From Chersky-806 sp038252255 (GTDB lineage Bacteria > Actinomycetota > Acidimicrobiia > IMCC26256 > JAENVU01), in contig JBBSAM010000013.1 of the NCBI GenBank assembly GCA_038252255.1, positions 1 to 64,000 on the forward strand: a stretch of DNA of 64,000 bases, read 5' to 3'. This document shows, piece after piece, positions 32,741 through 43,329 of this stretch. Each line of letters starts with the position of its first letter. Within the stretch, counting starts at the first letter, position 1. The translations under genes and the position numbers were made by a program. The notes beneath the pieces are model-generated. The model had not been told where the DNA came from. It did not search any database and saw nothing but the letters and a program-made list of their open reading frames with translations.

Positions 32741-34315
32741 ATGAGCTCGGCCCCCGCGACCCGGACCGGCCCCTGGACGCTCGTCGCGACAGGCCTCGGC
32801 CTCTTCATGATCTTCCTCGACGCGATGATCGTGAACGTCGCCATTCCCGACATCCAACGCAGCTTCGGCACCGGCGAATCGGGGATGCAGTGGGTGGTCG
32901 CGGGCTACAGCTTGACGATGGCGATGTTCATGATGTCGGGCGCGACGTTCAGCGATCACTACGGCCGCCGGCTCGGCTACATCGTCGGGATCGTCATCTT
33001 CTGCGTGGCCTCTCTGGGATGCGGGCTCGCGTCCGGGATCGGCATGCTCATCGCCGCACGCGCGCTGCAGGGCATCGGGGCCGCGGTTGTCAACGTGACG
33101 TCGCTGGCGCTGGTCGGGGCCGCGTACCCGGATCCGAGCGCGAAGGCGCGGGCGATCGGGATCTGGACCGGGATCGCCGCGGTTGGTCTCGCCATCGGAC
33201 CGACGCTCGGCGGCGTCCTCACCGAGCACGTCGGCTGGCGCAGCATCTTCCTGTTCAACCCGGCCATCGGCATCCTCGCGATCGTGCTGACGCTGCGAGC
33301 CGTCAGCGAATCGCGTGATCCCGCGAGCCGGAGCTTCGACGTTCCGGGCCAACTGCTGTTCGTCGTCGGCATCGGGGCCCTGACGTACGCCCTGATCCAG
33401 GGCGGCCACAGCGGTTGGCTGGCACCGCCGATCGCCGGCAGCTTCGTGGCCGCCTTCGCGGTCCTGTTCCTGTTCGTGCGGTACGAGATGCAGGCGCGAG
33501 ATCCGATGATGGACGTGCGCGTCTTCGGCAACCGGGTGTACGACGCGGCGATCTACGCGGTCTTCGCCACGCTGTTCTGCATCTACGGAACGCTGTTCAT
33601 CATCACGCAGTACTTCCAGAACGTGCGCGCGTACAGCCCCGAGCGGACCGGCGTGCTCATGCTGGCGATGACGATCCCCACGATCATCCTGTCGCCTATT
33701 ACCGGCCGGATCGTGGCTGCGCGTGGGGCCCGCACGCCGACACTGCTCGGGCTCGGCTCCGTTGCGATCGGGACCGGCATTCTCGCGGCGAGCAACGCCG
33801 GCACGCTCTGGGTGACCCTGGTCGCGCTGGCCTTCGTCGGAGCGGCCGGTGGTATGTCCGTCGCGGCCGCGACGAGCGAGGCGATGAGCTCGATCCCGCC
33901 CGAGCGGTCCGGGATGGCCTCGGGCATCCTGAGCTCGCAACGTGCCATCGGGTCGACGGCGGGGTTCGCCATCATGGGCAGCATCCTCGCGGTGACCATC
34001 TCGGCCGCACTCCCCCACGACCTCAAGGCGGTCATCGCCGACCCCGGCCAGCGCGACCAGGTCGTGCAGCGCGTCGTCGACGACGCCAATCCCCAGGCGA
34101 TCACCAGCCTGATCGGGCCGCGCAAGCCGCTCCCACGCAACATCACCGAGGACGACGATGCCCTCGACGCCGCCGACGCCGCGTTCGTCGAGGGCATCCG
34201 GATCGCGATGCTCGTCGGCTTCCTCGTCTCACTCAGCTCGTTGATCGTCGGCTGGCGTCTGTTCCCACGCGGGCGGGAGACAACGAGTGAGGAGATCGCA
34301 CTCGAACCCGGCTGA
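32741..34315 (+). CDS. MFS drug transporter, EmrB/QacA (DHA2, 14-helix) family
   Basis: A 524-residue pump: TM1 motif FLDAMIVNVAIPDIQRSF (D1), motif A SDHYGRRLGYIVG, motif C-like GIAAVGLAIGPTLGGVLTEH, and 14 predicted helices. Proton-driven export of amphipathic drugs or antibiotics is the family role. ATG 32741 is chosen by homology; the longer upstream frame lacks membrane sequence. A cytoplasmic acidic loop (NITEDDDALDAADAAF) precedes the last helix. Confidence 0.93.
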   Translation: MSSAPATRTGPWTLVATGLGLFMIFLDAMIVNVAIPDIQRSFGTGESGMQWVVAGYSLTMAMFMMSGATFSDHYGRRLGYIVGIVIFCVASLGCGLASGIGMLIAARALQGIGAAVVNVTSLALVGAAYPDPSAKARAIGIWTGIAAVGLAIGPTLGGVLTEHVGWRSIFLFNPAIGILAIVLTLRAVSESRDPASRSFDVPGQLLFVVGIGALTYALIQGGHSGWLAPPIAGSFVAAFAVLFLFVRYEMQARDPMMDVRVFGNRVYDAAIYAVFATLFCIYGTLFIITQYFQNVRAYSPERTGVLMLAMTIPTIILSPITGRIVAARGARTPTLLGLGSVAIGTGILAASNAGTLWVTLVALAFVGAAGGMSVAAATSEAMSSIPPERSGMASGILSSQRAIGSTAGFAIMGSILAVTISAALPHDLKAVIADPGQRDQVVQRVVDDANPQAITSLIGPRKPLPRNITEDDDALDAADAAFVEGIRIAMLVGFLVSLSSLIVGWRLFPRGRETTSEEIALEPG

Positions 34316-34500
34316 GCGCATCAAGGCGGCTTTCATCTCGCGCGCGTAAGGGCGGGACTCGTCGCATCCTCCACCGCTGCATGACCCTCGAGGCTGGTGC
34401 CTGAGGAACGCGCGGCGAGGATCCCGACTCGTGAGTCAGGCCGTGGTCATGACCCGGATCGTCAGCACTTGGCTGGCGAACTGCGCGGGCCCTGTGTCGT

Positions 34501-34674
34501 CTAGGGGTTCGTCGGTGGGGTGCCGTCGCTGAGCACGAAGAACGAGTCACCACCGCCGAACTCGAGCTTCTTCAGACCGCCCGTGCCGCGCACACCCTTC
34601 GTCTTGGGCCGGCAGAGCGTCGCCACGTCGCCCTGCACCTGCCCATGGCGCCTCCCGCGATTAGCGAGAATCAT
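34501..34674 (-). CDS. Possible 57-residue ORF
   Basis: An open frame reading MILANRGRRHGQVQGDVATL at the start and GGGDSFFVLSDGTPPTNP at the end, with coherent composition. No ribosome site and no family recognised. It lies in the 640-nt gap 34316-34955 beside a recombinase remnant, so it may be part of a decayed insertion. The rest of the gap has no gene. Confidence 0.25.
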   Translation of the reverse strand: MILANRGRRHGQVQGDVATLCRPKTKGVRGTGGLKKLEFGGGDSFFVLSDGTPPTNP

Positions 34675-34709
34675 CGTAAGACGCCGCCCGCGCGCCTACA
34701 AGGGTCCAA

Positions 34710-34836
34710 GGTCATGGCTACAAACTCATCGACGGTCATCTCGTGCCGAACGACATGCCTCCCGTCATTCGCCTGATCTTCCGCAAGCGCGGTAAAGGCG
34801 CGAGCGCACGTCGCATCGCGACGCGGCGCGATTCGG
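34710..34836 (+). pseudogene. Serine recombinase remnant
   Basis: The frame reads GYKLIDGHLVPNDMPPVIRL followed by IFRKRGKGASARRIAT, matching the GYRLVDGRLVPD...VVRxIFELRAxGxSxRxIA stretch at the catalytic-domain/recombinase-domain junction of large serine recombinases. Both sides are lost. It marks an old mobile-element insertion near the Rieske gene. Confidence 0.6.
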
Positions 34837-34955
34837 CTCACACATCGCCTTCGACTCCTACGCAGTCATCGACGACGTGCTCACCGTGCCGATCCCGGGT
34901 GGCAACGTCTCACCGGAAGGTGGATTCCGCACCCCGTGCCGCGAGCTCCTCGGGG

Positions 34956-35828
34956 TCAACCGACGCAGAACGGCCCTTCGGCACCTTGCCCGGTGGTGTC
35001 GGTGCCGATCGGCGGCCCGGTGACAGGCAGGCCCGAGGTGTCGATGACGACCTTCTGGCCGCTGATCGTGGCGACCCAGTGGTCCATACCGCGCGGGGCC
35101 GGGCCGCCGCGCTTCTCGCCGACCCGGTTGTACTTCGAGCCATGGCAGGGACACTCGAACCATTGCGACTGCTGGCACCACGGCACGCGGCAGCCGAGAT
35201 GCGGGCACTTCTGGTAGAGCGCGATCATCCCCAGCTCCATCCCGGGGATCACCGCCGCGTACTGCGGGATCTTCTTGGCCTTGGCGAGGTCCGCCTTGGG
35301 GTACGGCTGGAGGTAGCTCCGGGCCAGCGGCACGTAGAACGGTGCCTTCTTGCTCGCCCAGAACGCCTGAATGTCCGACAGCGGCGCGCCGGCATCGATC
35401 TTGCCGCCGAACCCGCCCGCCGACTTGGCGTACAGGAAGCTGATCGCCGCGGCGCCGAACGCGCCGAGACTCACCGCCATCGTCACGAGGATGCCGCGGT
35501 TGAAGAACTGCCGCCGGCTGATCCCGACCTCTTCCTCGTCCACCGGCGCGCGCTCGGCCGGAGTCGTCGTCCCACGGGTCGCGGGCGCCGCTCCACCGGA
35601 GCCGATCGCCCTGCGGGTCTCGTCGGCCCGCTCCCGGGCCTCCTCCGACTCGTCGTCCGCATCCTCTGCCCCGGCGGCGAGCGACTCGTCCCCGGCGCGC
35701 GTCTCGGCGCTGAGCGTGCCGGTGACCCGCCCCTGCGGGTCGGAGGCTCGGCGACGCCCGGTCGCGACGATCATCACGGCGGCCAGGACGAGCAGGACCG
35801 GGATCGCGATGACGAGGACGGTGGACAC
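34956..35828 (-). CDS. Rieske [2Fe-2S] protein (QcrA-like)
   Basis: A 290-residue protein: N-terminal membrane helix (VLVIAIPVLLVLAAVMIVAT), an Ala/Glu-rich linker, a twin-arginine-like ISRRQFFNRGILVTMAVSLG segment forming a second helix, and a Rieske domain with the cluster ligands CPHLGC and CPCHGSKY. This is the layout of actinobacterial cytochrome bc1 iron-sulfur subunits. No cytochrome b or c gene is adjacent, so it either works with a complex encoded elsewhere or serves another oxidoreductase. Confidence 0.88.
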   Translation of the reverse strand: MSTVLVIAIPVLLVLAAVMIVATGRRRASDPQGRVTGTLSAETRAGDESLAAGAEDADDESEEARERADETRRAIGSGGAAPATRGTTTPAERAPVDEEEVGISRRQFFNRGILVTMAVSLGAFGAAAISFLYAKSAGGFGGKIDAGAPLSDIQAFWASKKAPFYVPLARSYLQPYPKADLAKAKKIPQYAAVIPGMELGMIALYQKCPHLGCRVPWCQQSQWFECPCHGSKYNRVGEKRGGPAPRGMDHWVATISGQKVVIDTSGLPVTGPPIGTDTTGQGAEGPFCVG

Positions 35829-36304
35829 GAGGTTCCTGCTCCTTAGAGCTCGAAGAAGATGCCGAAGCTCGGACTACGGAGGCAAGGGGTATAGCTCACC
35901 TCACCGCGTAGCTCTCCTTCAGTAGCTGAAGGTGATGCAGCGGCAGTTCACGGACGATGGGCCGGGCCCTTTCCGAAGGGGGTTCCTGTTCGATTGCTGT
36001 ACCAGCATACGTACTCGTTTAGGAATCGAAGCAGCGGCGTCGAGGAGGCGCACGTCCGGAGCGGAGCAGGCGAAGGGACGCAAGCCACTGCGATGGCCGC
36101 GCAGACGACCGAGACCATGCCGATCGCGGCGGACGACTGTGCCTAGGGACTTTGTGCCATACCGAGATCGAGTCGAATGGTTCAGGCTAGGGACATGATG
36201 TCGGGCACGCGTTCCGCGGTCGTGGCGCTGGTCAGCGTCGAGATCCGCCAGGACGGCACGCTCGCCCCAGTCGTCACCGACTTCGTCACCGGGGGCGCGA
36301 ACGG
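35829..36304. other. Intergenic region, small hairpin only
   Basis: A 476-nt gap. CTTCAG-TAG-CTGAAG at about 35918-35932 can form a small hairpin. Short protein-like stretches on both strands lack starts and known families. It should contain the promoter of the Rieske gene (minus strand) and the 3' region of the alcohol dehydrogenase. Confidence 0.4.
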
Positions 36305-37339
36305 TCAGATGGGGCCGGGGACGAGGATGCCGCGACCGCGGAGCCGTCCTGCGTCCAAGTCGTCCATCGCGTCGTTCACCGCGTCCATGGGGTACGTGTG
36401 GGTCAGCATCGTGACCTGGCCGGTGGCGTTGAGCGCCATGAGCTCGACGAGGTCGTTGTAGGTACCGACGAGGTTCCCGACGATATTTCGCTCGGTCGAG
36501 ATCACGTCGATGGTCGGAATGTCGATCGTTCCGCCGTAGCCGATGACGAAGTCGCTCCCGGCCCTTCGGGTCATGGCCCAGCTGTCGCGCTCGGCACCCT
36601 TCTCCCCGACGAAGTCCAGGACGACCTCCGCACCCCTGCCGTCGGTGAGCTCGAGCACCCGGCCCACGTGACTGCCGTCCACGACGATCGTCTCGTCCGC
36701 GCCCCAGTCGCGGGTGAGAGCGAGCGCCTCCTCGTTGGGATCGAGCACGACGATGCGAGTGGCGCTCATCGCCCGCAGGCATTGGATGCCGATGTGTCCG
36801 AGACCGCCGGCTCCCATGACCACGCACGTGCTGCCCGGGTACAGCAGCGGCACCGCCTTCTTGACCGCGTGGTAGGCCGTGAGGCCGGCGTCGGCCAATG
36901 CCGCGACCGCGGCCGGTTGAGTCCCGGGCGTGAGCTTGACGACCGAGCGAGCGGACGTCCGCATGAGCTCGCCCATGCCGCCATCAGCGTCGATGCCGGG
37001 GAAGCTGCTGGCTTCACAGTGCACGTCATCGCCGGCTCGACACGCTCGGCAGAAGCCGCAGGTCACCAGCGGGTGCAGGATCACCGCGTCCCCGGGCTGC
37101 ACGTGCTCCACCGCGGACCCGACCGCGTGAACCCAGCCCGCGTTCTCGTGGCCCAACGTGTACGGCAGCGCTACGTGGCTCTTGTCCGCCCACTGGCCCT
37201 CGACGATGTGCAGATCGGTGCGGCACAGTCCCGCTCCGCCAATCGCAACCACCACGTCGAACGGCCCGTCGACTTCGGGATCCGAGACATCCTCGACCGT
37301 GGGACGCTCGCCGTACCGGTGCAGACGAACCGCCTTCAT
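36305..37339 (-). CDS. Zinc-dependent alcohol dehydrogenase (MDR family)
   Basis: A 344-residue enzyme: catalytic zinc ligands in GAGLCRTDLHIVEGQW and LGHENAGWV, structural zinc Cys cluster CGFCRACRAGDDVHC, Rossmann motif VVMGAGGLGHIGIQ and an NAD-selecting Asp in IVVLDPNEEAL. Oxidises primary or secondary alcohols with NAD. ATG 37339 matches family N-termini (MKAVRLHRYGERP). Divergent from the SnoaL-like gene. Confidence 0.92.
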   Translation of the reverse strand: MKAVRLHRYGERPTVEDVSDPEVDGPFDVVVAIGGAGLCRTDLHIVEGQWADKSHVALPYTLGHENAGWVHAVGSAVEHVQPGDAVILHPLVTCGFCRACRAGDDVHCEASSFPGIDADGGMGELMRTSARSVVKLTPGTQPAAVAALADAGLTAYHAVKKAVPLLYPGSTCVVMGAGGLGHIGIQCLRAMSATRIVVLDPNEEALALTRDWGADETIVVDGSHVGRVLELTDGRGAEVVLDFVGEKGAERDSWAMTRRAGSDFVIGYGGTIDIPTIDVISTERNIVGNLVGTYNDLVELMALNATGQVTMLTHTYPMDAVNDAMDDLDAGRLRGRGILVPGPI

Positions 37340-37495
37340 CGCGTCTCCCGTCCGACCGCGGACAATCAGGTGCTCATCGCTCGCTCGCAACGTATCCAAG
37401 CACGGGCTGGGATCCCCACCAAGGGCACAAGGACTCTTCCGTGAACCGGCCGGCCGCGGGAGAATCGGCCGGCTGACATCTACGAAGGGGACACC

Positions 37496-37840
37496 ATGCC
37501 GACTCGCACAGCGGAAGAGGTCTTCGCCCATCACGGCCAAGCACTGGGTGGCGAGGATCTCGAAGGGATCCTGGCCGATTACACGGACGACGCGATTCTC
37601 ATCGTGCAGGGGAAGGTCTACCGCGGCAAGCAAGGAGCCCGGCAGGTCTTCACCCAACTGCTCAGCGACGTCCCGCAGGCGTCATGGGACCTCGTCACCG
37701 TGTTCGAGGACGACGTCCTCTACCTGGAGTGGAAAGCCACGGGGGGCGGTCGCAAGGTGGAGGACGGCATTGACACGTTCGTCTTTCAGGACGGCATGAT
37801 CCGCATCCAGACGGTCGTATACACGGTCCAACCAGCCTGA
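37496..37840 (+). CDS. SnoaL/NTF2-like protein
   Basis: 114 residues with the cone-shaped NTF2 fold pattern: TAEEVFAHHGQALGGEDLEG, ILADYTDDAILIVQGKVYRG and FVFQDGMIRIQTVVYTV. Such proteins bind or isomerise small ligands. GAAGGGG precedes the ATG. Divergent from the alcohol dehydrogenase, which might share its pathway (inference). Confidence 0.88.
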   Translation: MPTRTAEEVFAHHGQALGGEDLEGILADYTDDAILIVQGKVYRGKQGARQVFTQLLSDVPQASWDLVTVFEDDVLYLEWKATGGGRKVEDGIDTFVFQDGMIRIQTVVYTVQPA

Positions 37841-37881
37841 CGTGGGCGAGCCGGCCCGACCCGACCATTAGCGGAGCGTTG

Positions 37882-40662
37882 TCAGCGACTGACCGCGGGC
37901 TCGTGTGCTCGTCGCGGGGGAATGCTCGAGCCCTGCGTGGTCCGGAGTTGTTGCAGGGTGAATGCGGTGGCCACGGATGGCATGGGCCTGGCAAACAGGT
38001 AGCCCTGGATGTTGTCGCAGCCGAGCTCGTCGAGCGCGGCGAGCTGGTCCGGCTGTTCGACGCCTTCGGCAAGCGAGCTAAGGCCGAGGGCGGTCGTGAC
38101 GTCGATGACGCTCTTGATCACGGCGGCCCCTTCTGGCTCGAGCGTCAGCTGGTCGACGAAGGTCTTGTCGATCTTCACGATGTCGATCGGGAGCTTCCCG
38201 AGGCGGTTGAGTGACGAGTAACCCGTGCCGTAGTCATCGAGCGCGAGGCGCAGGCCGAGGTCTTTGAGCGACAACAGTCGCTCGAGCCCCGCGTCGAAGT
38301 TGACCATGAGGGTGCTCTCGGTGATCTCCAGGACCAACGCCCTGCCAGGCAAACCGGAATCGTGGAGGGCTCGGACCACACTCTCGACGAGGGTCGGTTC
38401 GGCGAGTTGACGGGCGGAAAGGTTGACCGCGATGTAGAAGTCGTCGTCGACGATGCCGTCGTGTCGCCAGGCGTGGGTCTGGCGACAGGCCTGGTTGAGA
38501 ACCCAGTTTCCGAGGGGGACGATGAGCCCGGTCGATTCGGCCACGCCGATGAACTCGACCGGGAGCACGAGCCCGCGCCGAGGGTGGTTCCAGCGCACAA
38601 GCGCCTCGGCGCCGATCGGGATCGCGTCGTGTGCGGTAACGATCGGCTGGTAGAAGACCTCGAGTTGACCTTCCTCGATGGCGCTTCGCAGGTCGGCAGT
38701 CATGGCAAGCCGCGTGAGCACTTCGTCCTGCAACCCCGCGCGGAACATCTCGAACCGGTCCTTGCCATTTCGCTTGGCGAGGTACATGGCCATGTCCGCG
38801 TCGCCCAGCAGGTCGGCGGGCGTGTCGGTGGGCGACTCGCCGATCGCAATACCGATGCTGACCGATACGACCACGTCGGTGTCCCCCAACCGGAACGGCG
38901 CATTCAGCGCGCCCGCGATCCGGCCGGCCACGTCCTTGGCGGTTTGGGGCATGTCGCCGGGCTCGACGAGCACCGCGAACTCGTCCCCACCGAAACGGGC
39001 GACCGTGTCACTGGCACGCGCGGCGCCGACAATGCGTTCACCCACCGCGACGAGGAGCTCGTCCCCGGTGGTGTGGCCGAGACTGTCGTTCACTGTCTTG
39101 AAGTCGTCGACGTCCAAGAACAACACGGCGACCGGCGTTGCCTGGCGCTCGGAGCGGCGCAGCGCGTGGTCGACCCGATCGAGGAACAATGCCCGGTTCG
39201 CGAGGCCGGTCAACGTATCGTGGAAGGCTTGGTGGCTCAGTCGCTGCTGGAGGGCGTCACGCTCTTCGATGGAGCCCGACAAGACTCGCACCGAGCTGGC
39301 GATGGACTCGCCCAGACGGCCGGGAAGCGGCACGGCCAACAGAGGATCGTCGAAGTCGCCGGCGGCCAGCGCGCGCGACTTCCCCTCGAGGAGACGCAGG
39401 TTTGCCACGAGATCGTTGAACGCCTCGCCGACCAACATCGTCTCCCGGGGCCCTCGCACCGACGCGGGTTCGACGGAGAGCTGACCGGCGCCCACCGACC
39501 GGGCCGACGCGGCCAAGTTGCGGAGCGGGCGTGCGATCGATCGCGCCAAACCCAAGGCGATCGCAGCCATGAACAGCCCGGTCAGCGTCAGCGCGACAAG
39601 CCAGCGGCGATACGTGGCATCGGACGACGACTGCAGCGATCGGGCCTGCTGCCCGACCTGCCGGCTCGCCGCGCTCACGAGGCCGAAGAGCGCGGCGTAC
39701 TGGCTCACGCCACCCTTGAGCACTGCCAAGACCGAGTCGACACCGGCCGGCACGATCGACCCTCGAAGCGTTGCGGCGACCGTCTGCTGGTACAGACGGA
39801 CATCCGGCCGGGAGATCATCTCCTTCCAATCGGCCGACATCGTGGCATCGGGCGCGGATGAGAGCACGGCGGCAACCTGTGCGTATCTCGCGCTGTCGCT
39901 ACCGAGGCGGGCCATCGTCTGCAATCCCGGATTCGGGAAGTGCACCAACACATCATTGAGATCGGCGGACTCGGCAAGGCCGTATCGCAACGCCCCCGTC
40001 GCAGCATTCAGCACCCCCAAGTCCACCGCCAGCCGGCTGCCGCCGCGTACCCGCTCGGCCGCTTGGCCAAGATCCGACAGCCGCGGGCCCACAACCGCGG
40101 CCAACTGCCCGAAGAATCCGACAAACGCCTCCGCCGTCCCGATCGGGTCAATCGCCTTGGCATCCACCTCACGCCGTAGCGCCGTGATGGCGGCGGCCGG
40201 CACGGGCGACGTTGCGCCCAGCGCGGCAAGCGCCGAATCGGTAGCCGCTCGAGTCTCGGCAACCCCAGTCGCACGGCCGTAGCCGAGCTGTCGAGAGATC
40301 TCGTCGGGCGGAAGGCTGACCCTCGCCGCCCATTCGCTGACGCCCACCGAGAGCGACTCGTTGGACAGCGCCTGCCACAGCCGAACCATTCCGTCGACGG
40401 CGACCACTCCGTGTCCAACGCGAGCGGCGGCCGCGGCGCTGGCACGGTATTCGCCAGTATCGTGAAGGGCCAACACCCCGGTCACGACCACGGGCAGCAT
40501 GACGAACGCCAACAGTCTCGACGTGATCCCTAGTCGACGATGGCCAGATCTACGCCGCACCGAACCCGGAGAATCCACCCTGGGAGTGTCGGTTCCCGGG
40601 GCCGTAACTTGACCGTTCCGGGCGAACAAAGGCACAAAGACCGGATCTCGGTGTTCAGTCAT
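37882..40662 (-). CDS. Membrane-bound diguanylate cyclase/phosphodiesterase (HAMP-GGDEF-EAL)
   Basis: A 926-residue protein. An N-terminal helix (LLAFVMLPVVVTGVLAL) and a second near residue 360 (WLVALTLTGLFMAAIALGLA) enclose a helical sensor domain of about 280 residues (nitrate-sensor-like in layout). A HAMP segment follows, then GGDEF with VARFGGDEFAVLVEP intact and an EAL domain with GAEALVRWNHP, NLSARQLAEP, LDDYGTGYSSL and VKIDKTFV, all active-site motifs present. It could make and degrade c-di-GMP. Its start is 26 nt from the divergent lipoprotein gene. Confidence 0.95.
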   Translation of the reverse strand: MTEHRDPVFVPLFARNGQVTAPGTDTPRVDSPGSVRRRSGHRRLGITSRLLAFVMLPVVVTGVLALHDTGEYRASAAAAARVGHGVVAVDGMVRLWQALSNESLSVGVSEWAARVSLPPDEISRQLGYGRATGVAETRAATDSALAALGATSPVPAAAITALRREVDAKAIDPIGTAEAFVGFFGQLAAVVGPRLSDLGQAAERVRGGSRLAVDLGVLNAATGALRYGLAESADLNDVLVHFPNPGLQTMARLGSDSARYAQVAAVLSSAPDATMSADWKEMISRPDVRLYQQTVAATLRGSIVPAGVDSVLAVLKGGVSQYAALFGLVSAASRQVGQQARSLQSSSDATYRRWLVALTLTGLFMAAIALGLARSIARPLRNLAASARSVGAGQLSVEPASVRGPRETMLVGEAFNDLVANLRLLEGKSRALAAGDFDDPLLAVPLPGRLGESIASSVRVLSGSIEERDALQQRLSHQAFHDTLTGLANRALFLDRVDHALRRSERQATPVAVLFLDVDDFKTVNDSLGHTTGDELLVAVGERIVGAARASDTVARFGGDEFAVLVEPGDMPQTAKDVAGRIAGALNAPFRLGDTDVVVSVSIGIAIGESPTDTPADLLGDADMAMYLAKRNGKDRFEMFRAGLQDEVLTRLAMTADLRSAIEEGQLEVFYQPIVTAHDAIPIGAEALVRWNHPRRGLVLPVEFIGVAESTGLIVPLGNWVLNQACRQTHAWRHDGIVDDDFYIAVNLSARQLAEPTLVESVVRALHDSGLPGRALVLEITESTLMVNFDAGLERLLSLKDLGLRLALDDYGTGYSSLNRLGKLPIDIVKIDKTFVDQLTLEPEGAAVIKSVIDVTTALGLSSLAEGVEQPDQLAALDELGCDNIQGYLFARPMPSVATAFTLQQLRTTQGSSIPPRRAHEPAVSR

Positions 40663-40688
40663 GCGTCGTACCTGCCGAGGGGTCCACC

Positions 40689-41474
40689 ATGCATCGGCTC
40701 GGAATCCCCAGCAGGCTGGCCACGATCGTCGTGGCCGCGCTGGTCACCGTCTCCCTCGCTGCGTGCGGGAGCTCGGGATCGTCGAAGTCAACCTCGAAGT
40801 CTGGATCGACATCGACTTCGGTGGACAAGAAGGCGATGCGCACGGGGCTCGTTCGAGCCAGTGACTTCCCGACCGGCTGGAGCGACACGGGGAAGCCGCC
40901 GAGCTCCAGCAGCGACAAGGCAACGAAGCGTGTCGCGAAGAGCATCGCGGAGTGCCGCGACTTCGTGAAGCAGTCCGACGTCGAGGACCGTCAGGCGAAG
41001 CTCAAGTCGAACGAGTTCGAGAACGCCAGCGAGGCCGCCGCGAACCCTCAGCAGGCGAGCACGAGCAGCAACGACATCGTCGGGTATGCATCGGCCACCG
41101 AAGCGAAGACCGCGTACGATGCGTTCGCCGGATCGACGACGACGTCGTGCCTCCAACAGCTGTTCGACCAACTCCTCCAGAAGCAGCTCGCGGCGAGCAC
41201 GACCCCCGGGCAGCCGAAGGCCACCGTCACGACATCCGTCGAACGGCTCGGTGTTGCCGCCGCGGGTGACGCGACGACAGCCTACGAAGTCGTCGTCACC
41301 ATCGCGGCGGGTGGGGTGAGCCAGCAAATCGGGTTCGTGGTGCAGATCGTGCGCGTCGGCCAGTACATCGTCAGCTACTCGGGCACCCTCTACAAGGCCG
41401 CGCCCGACCAGTTCGGCGAGAACCTCGTGGCCCGTTCGATGGGGCGGTTCGAAGCTGCGCTCGGCCGGACCTGA
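40689..41474 (+). CDS. Putative lipoprotein
   Basis: 261 residues with a lipoprotein signal (LATIVVAALVTVSLAACGSS, lipobox LAAC), a long Ser/Lys/Thr-rich linker and a C-terminal alpha/beta domain (FPTGWSDTGKPP ... YIVSYSGTLYKAA) similar in layout to actinobacterial sensor-like or PknH-extracellular-type domains. Function unknown. An imperfect hairpin (CGGCGACTCGCCG) at 41520-41532 follows in the convergent gap. Confidence 0.8.
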   Translation: MHRLGIPSRLATIVVAALVTVSLAACGSSGSSKSTSKSGSTSTSVDKKAMRTGLVRASDFPTGWSDTGKPPSSSSDKATKRVAKSIAECRDFVKQSDVEDRQAKLKSNEFENASEAAANPQQASTSSNDIVGYASATEAKTAYDAFAGSTTTSCLQQLFDQLLQKQLAASTTPGQPKATVTTSVERLGVAAAGDATTAYEVVVTIAAGGVSQQIGFVVQIVRVGQYIVSYSGTLYKAAPDQFGENLVARSMGRFEAALGRT

Positions 41475-41615
41475 CCTGACCACCAGTGCTCGGCGGCTGC
41501 TCAGGCGCTCGAGCTACATCGGCGACTCGCCGAGTCTGACCGCAAGCTAGGCCGGTACCGGGAGACCCTCGCCGGCGATGAGCAGTTGGCGGTCAGCTTC
41601 ACGTCCGCGCCGCGG

Positions 41616-42767
<1,152 letters not shown>

Positions 42768-42769
42768 GG

Positions 42770-43177
42770 TCAGTCGGTGACAGTGGGCGGCGCGGTCAGG
42801 AAGGGCCGGACCTCCAGCCATTCGTGGATCGGTTCGCCGTTGGCGCCGGGTGCTGCCGACAGCTCACCCGCGAGCTCGATGGCTCGCTCGTAGCTGTCGA
42901 CGTCGATCACCATCCATCCCGCGATCAGGTCCTTCGTCTCGGCGAACGGGCCGTCAGTCACCGGCGGGCGCCCCTCGCCGTCGGAGCGGACCCACACGCC
43001 ATCGGGTGACAGCGCCTGTCCGTCGACGAACTCGCCACTGCCCTCGAGCCGAGATGCAAAGTCGTTCATGAACTGGATGTGTGCCTCGACCTCGTCGGGC
43101 TTCCACTGGTCCATCGGGACGTCGTTGACGGGCGCCGGCGCGCCTCGGTAGTGCTTGAGCAACAGGTACTTGGCCAT
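42770..43177 (-). CDS. YCII/DGPF-domain protein
   Basis: 135 residues: MAKYLLLKHYRGAPAPVNDV, VTDGPFAETKDLIAGWMVID and the catalytic-looking His/Asp of the YCII fold. AAGGAG precedes the ATG. Encoded directly upstream of the ECF sigma factor, to which such proteins are genetically linked; it may sense the signal for the sigma factor. Confidence 0.92.
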   Translation of the reverse strand: MAKYLLLKHYRGAPAPVNDVPMDQWKPDEVEAHIQFMNDFASRLEGSGEFVDGQALSPDGVWVRSDGEGRPPVTDGPFAETKDLIAGWMVIDVDSYERAIELAGELSAAPGANGEPIHEWLEVRPFLTAPPTVTD

Positions 43178-43329
43178 GGTGTTCTCCTTCGGTGTCGGTC
43201 GGGGTACACCCTGGGACGGAGCAGACTCCGAGTTCTCGACATCGCCTCCCGGAATTTCCCACGAAAGCTCTGCGGGGAGAGAGATCCACTCTGAGGCGGC
43301 CGGTCGGAGACCGGTACCGTTGTTCCCTC

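Noticed and set aside
34408..34440. A possible fifth repeat copy (GAGGAACGCGCGG)
   Set aside because: Only 13 bases match; the stem partner and the right end differ, so chance similarity in GC-rich DNA is likely.
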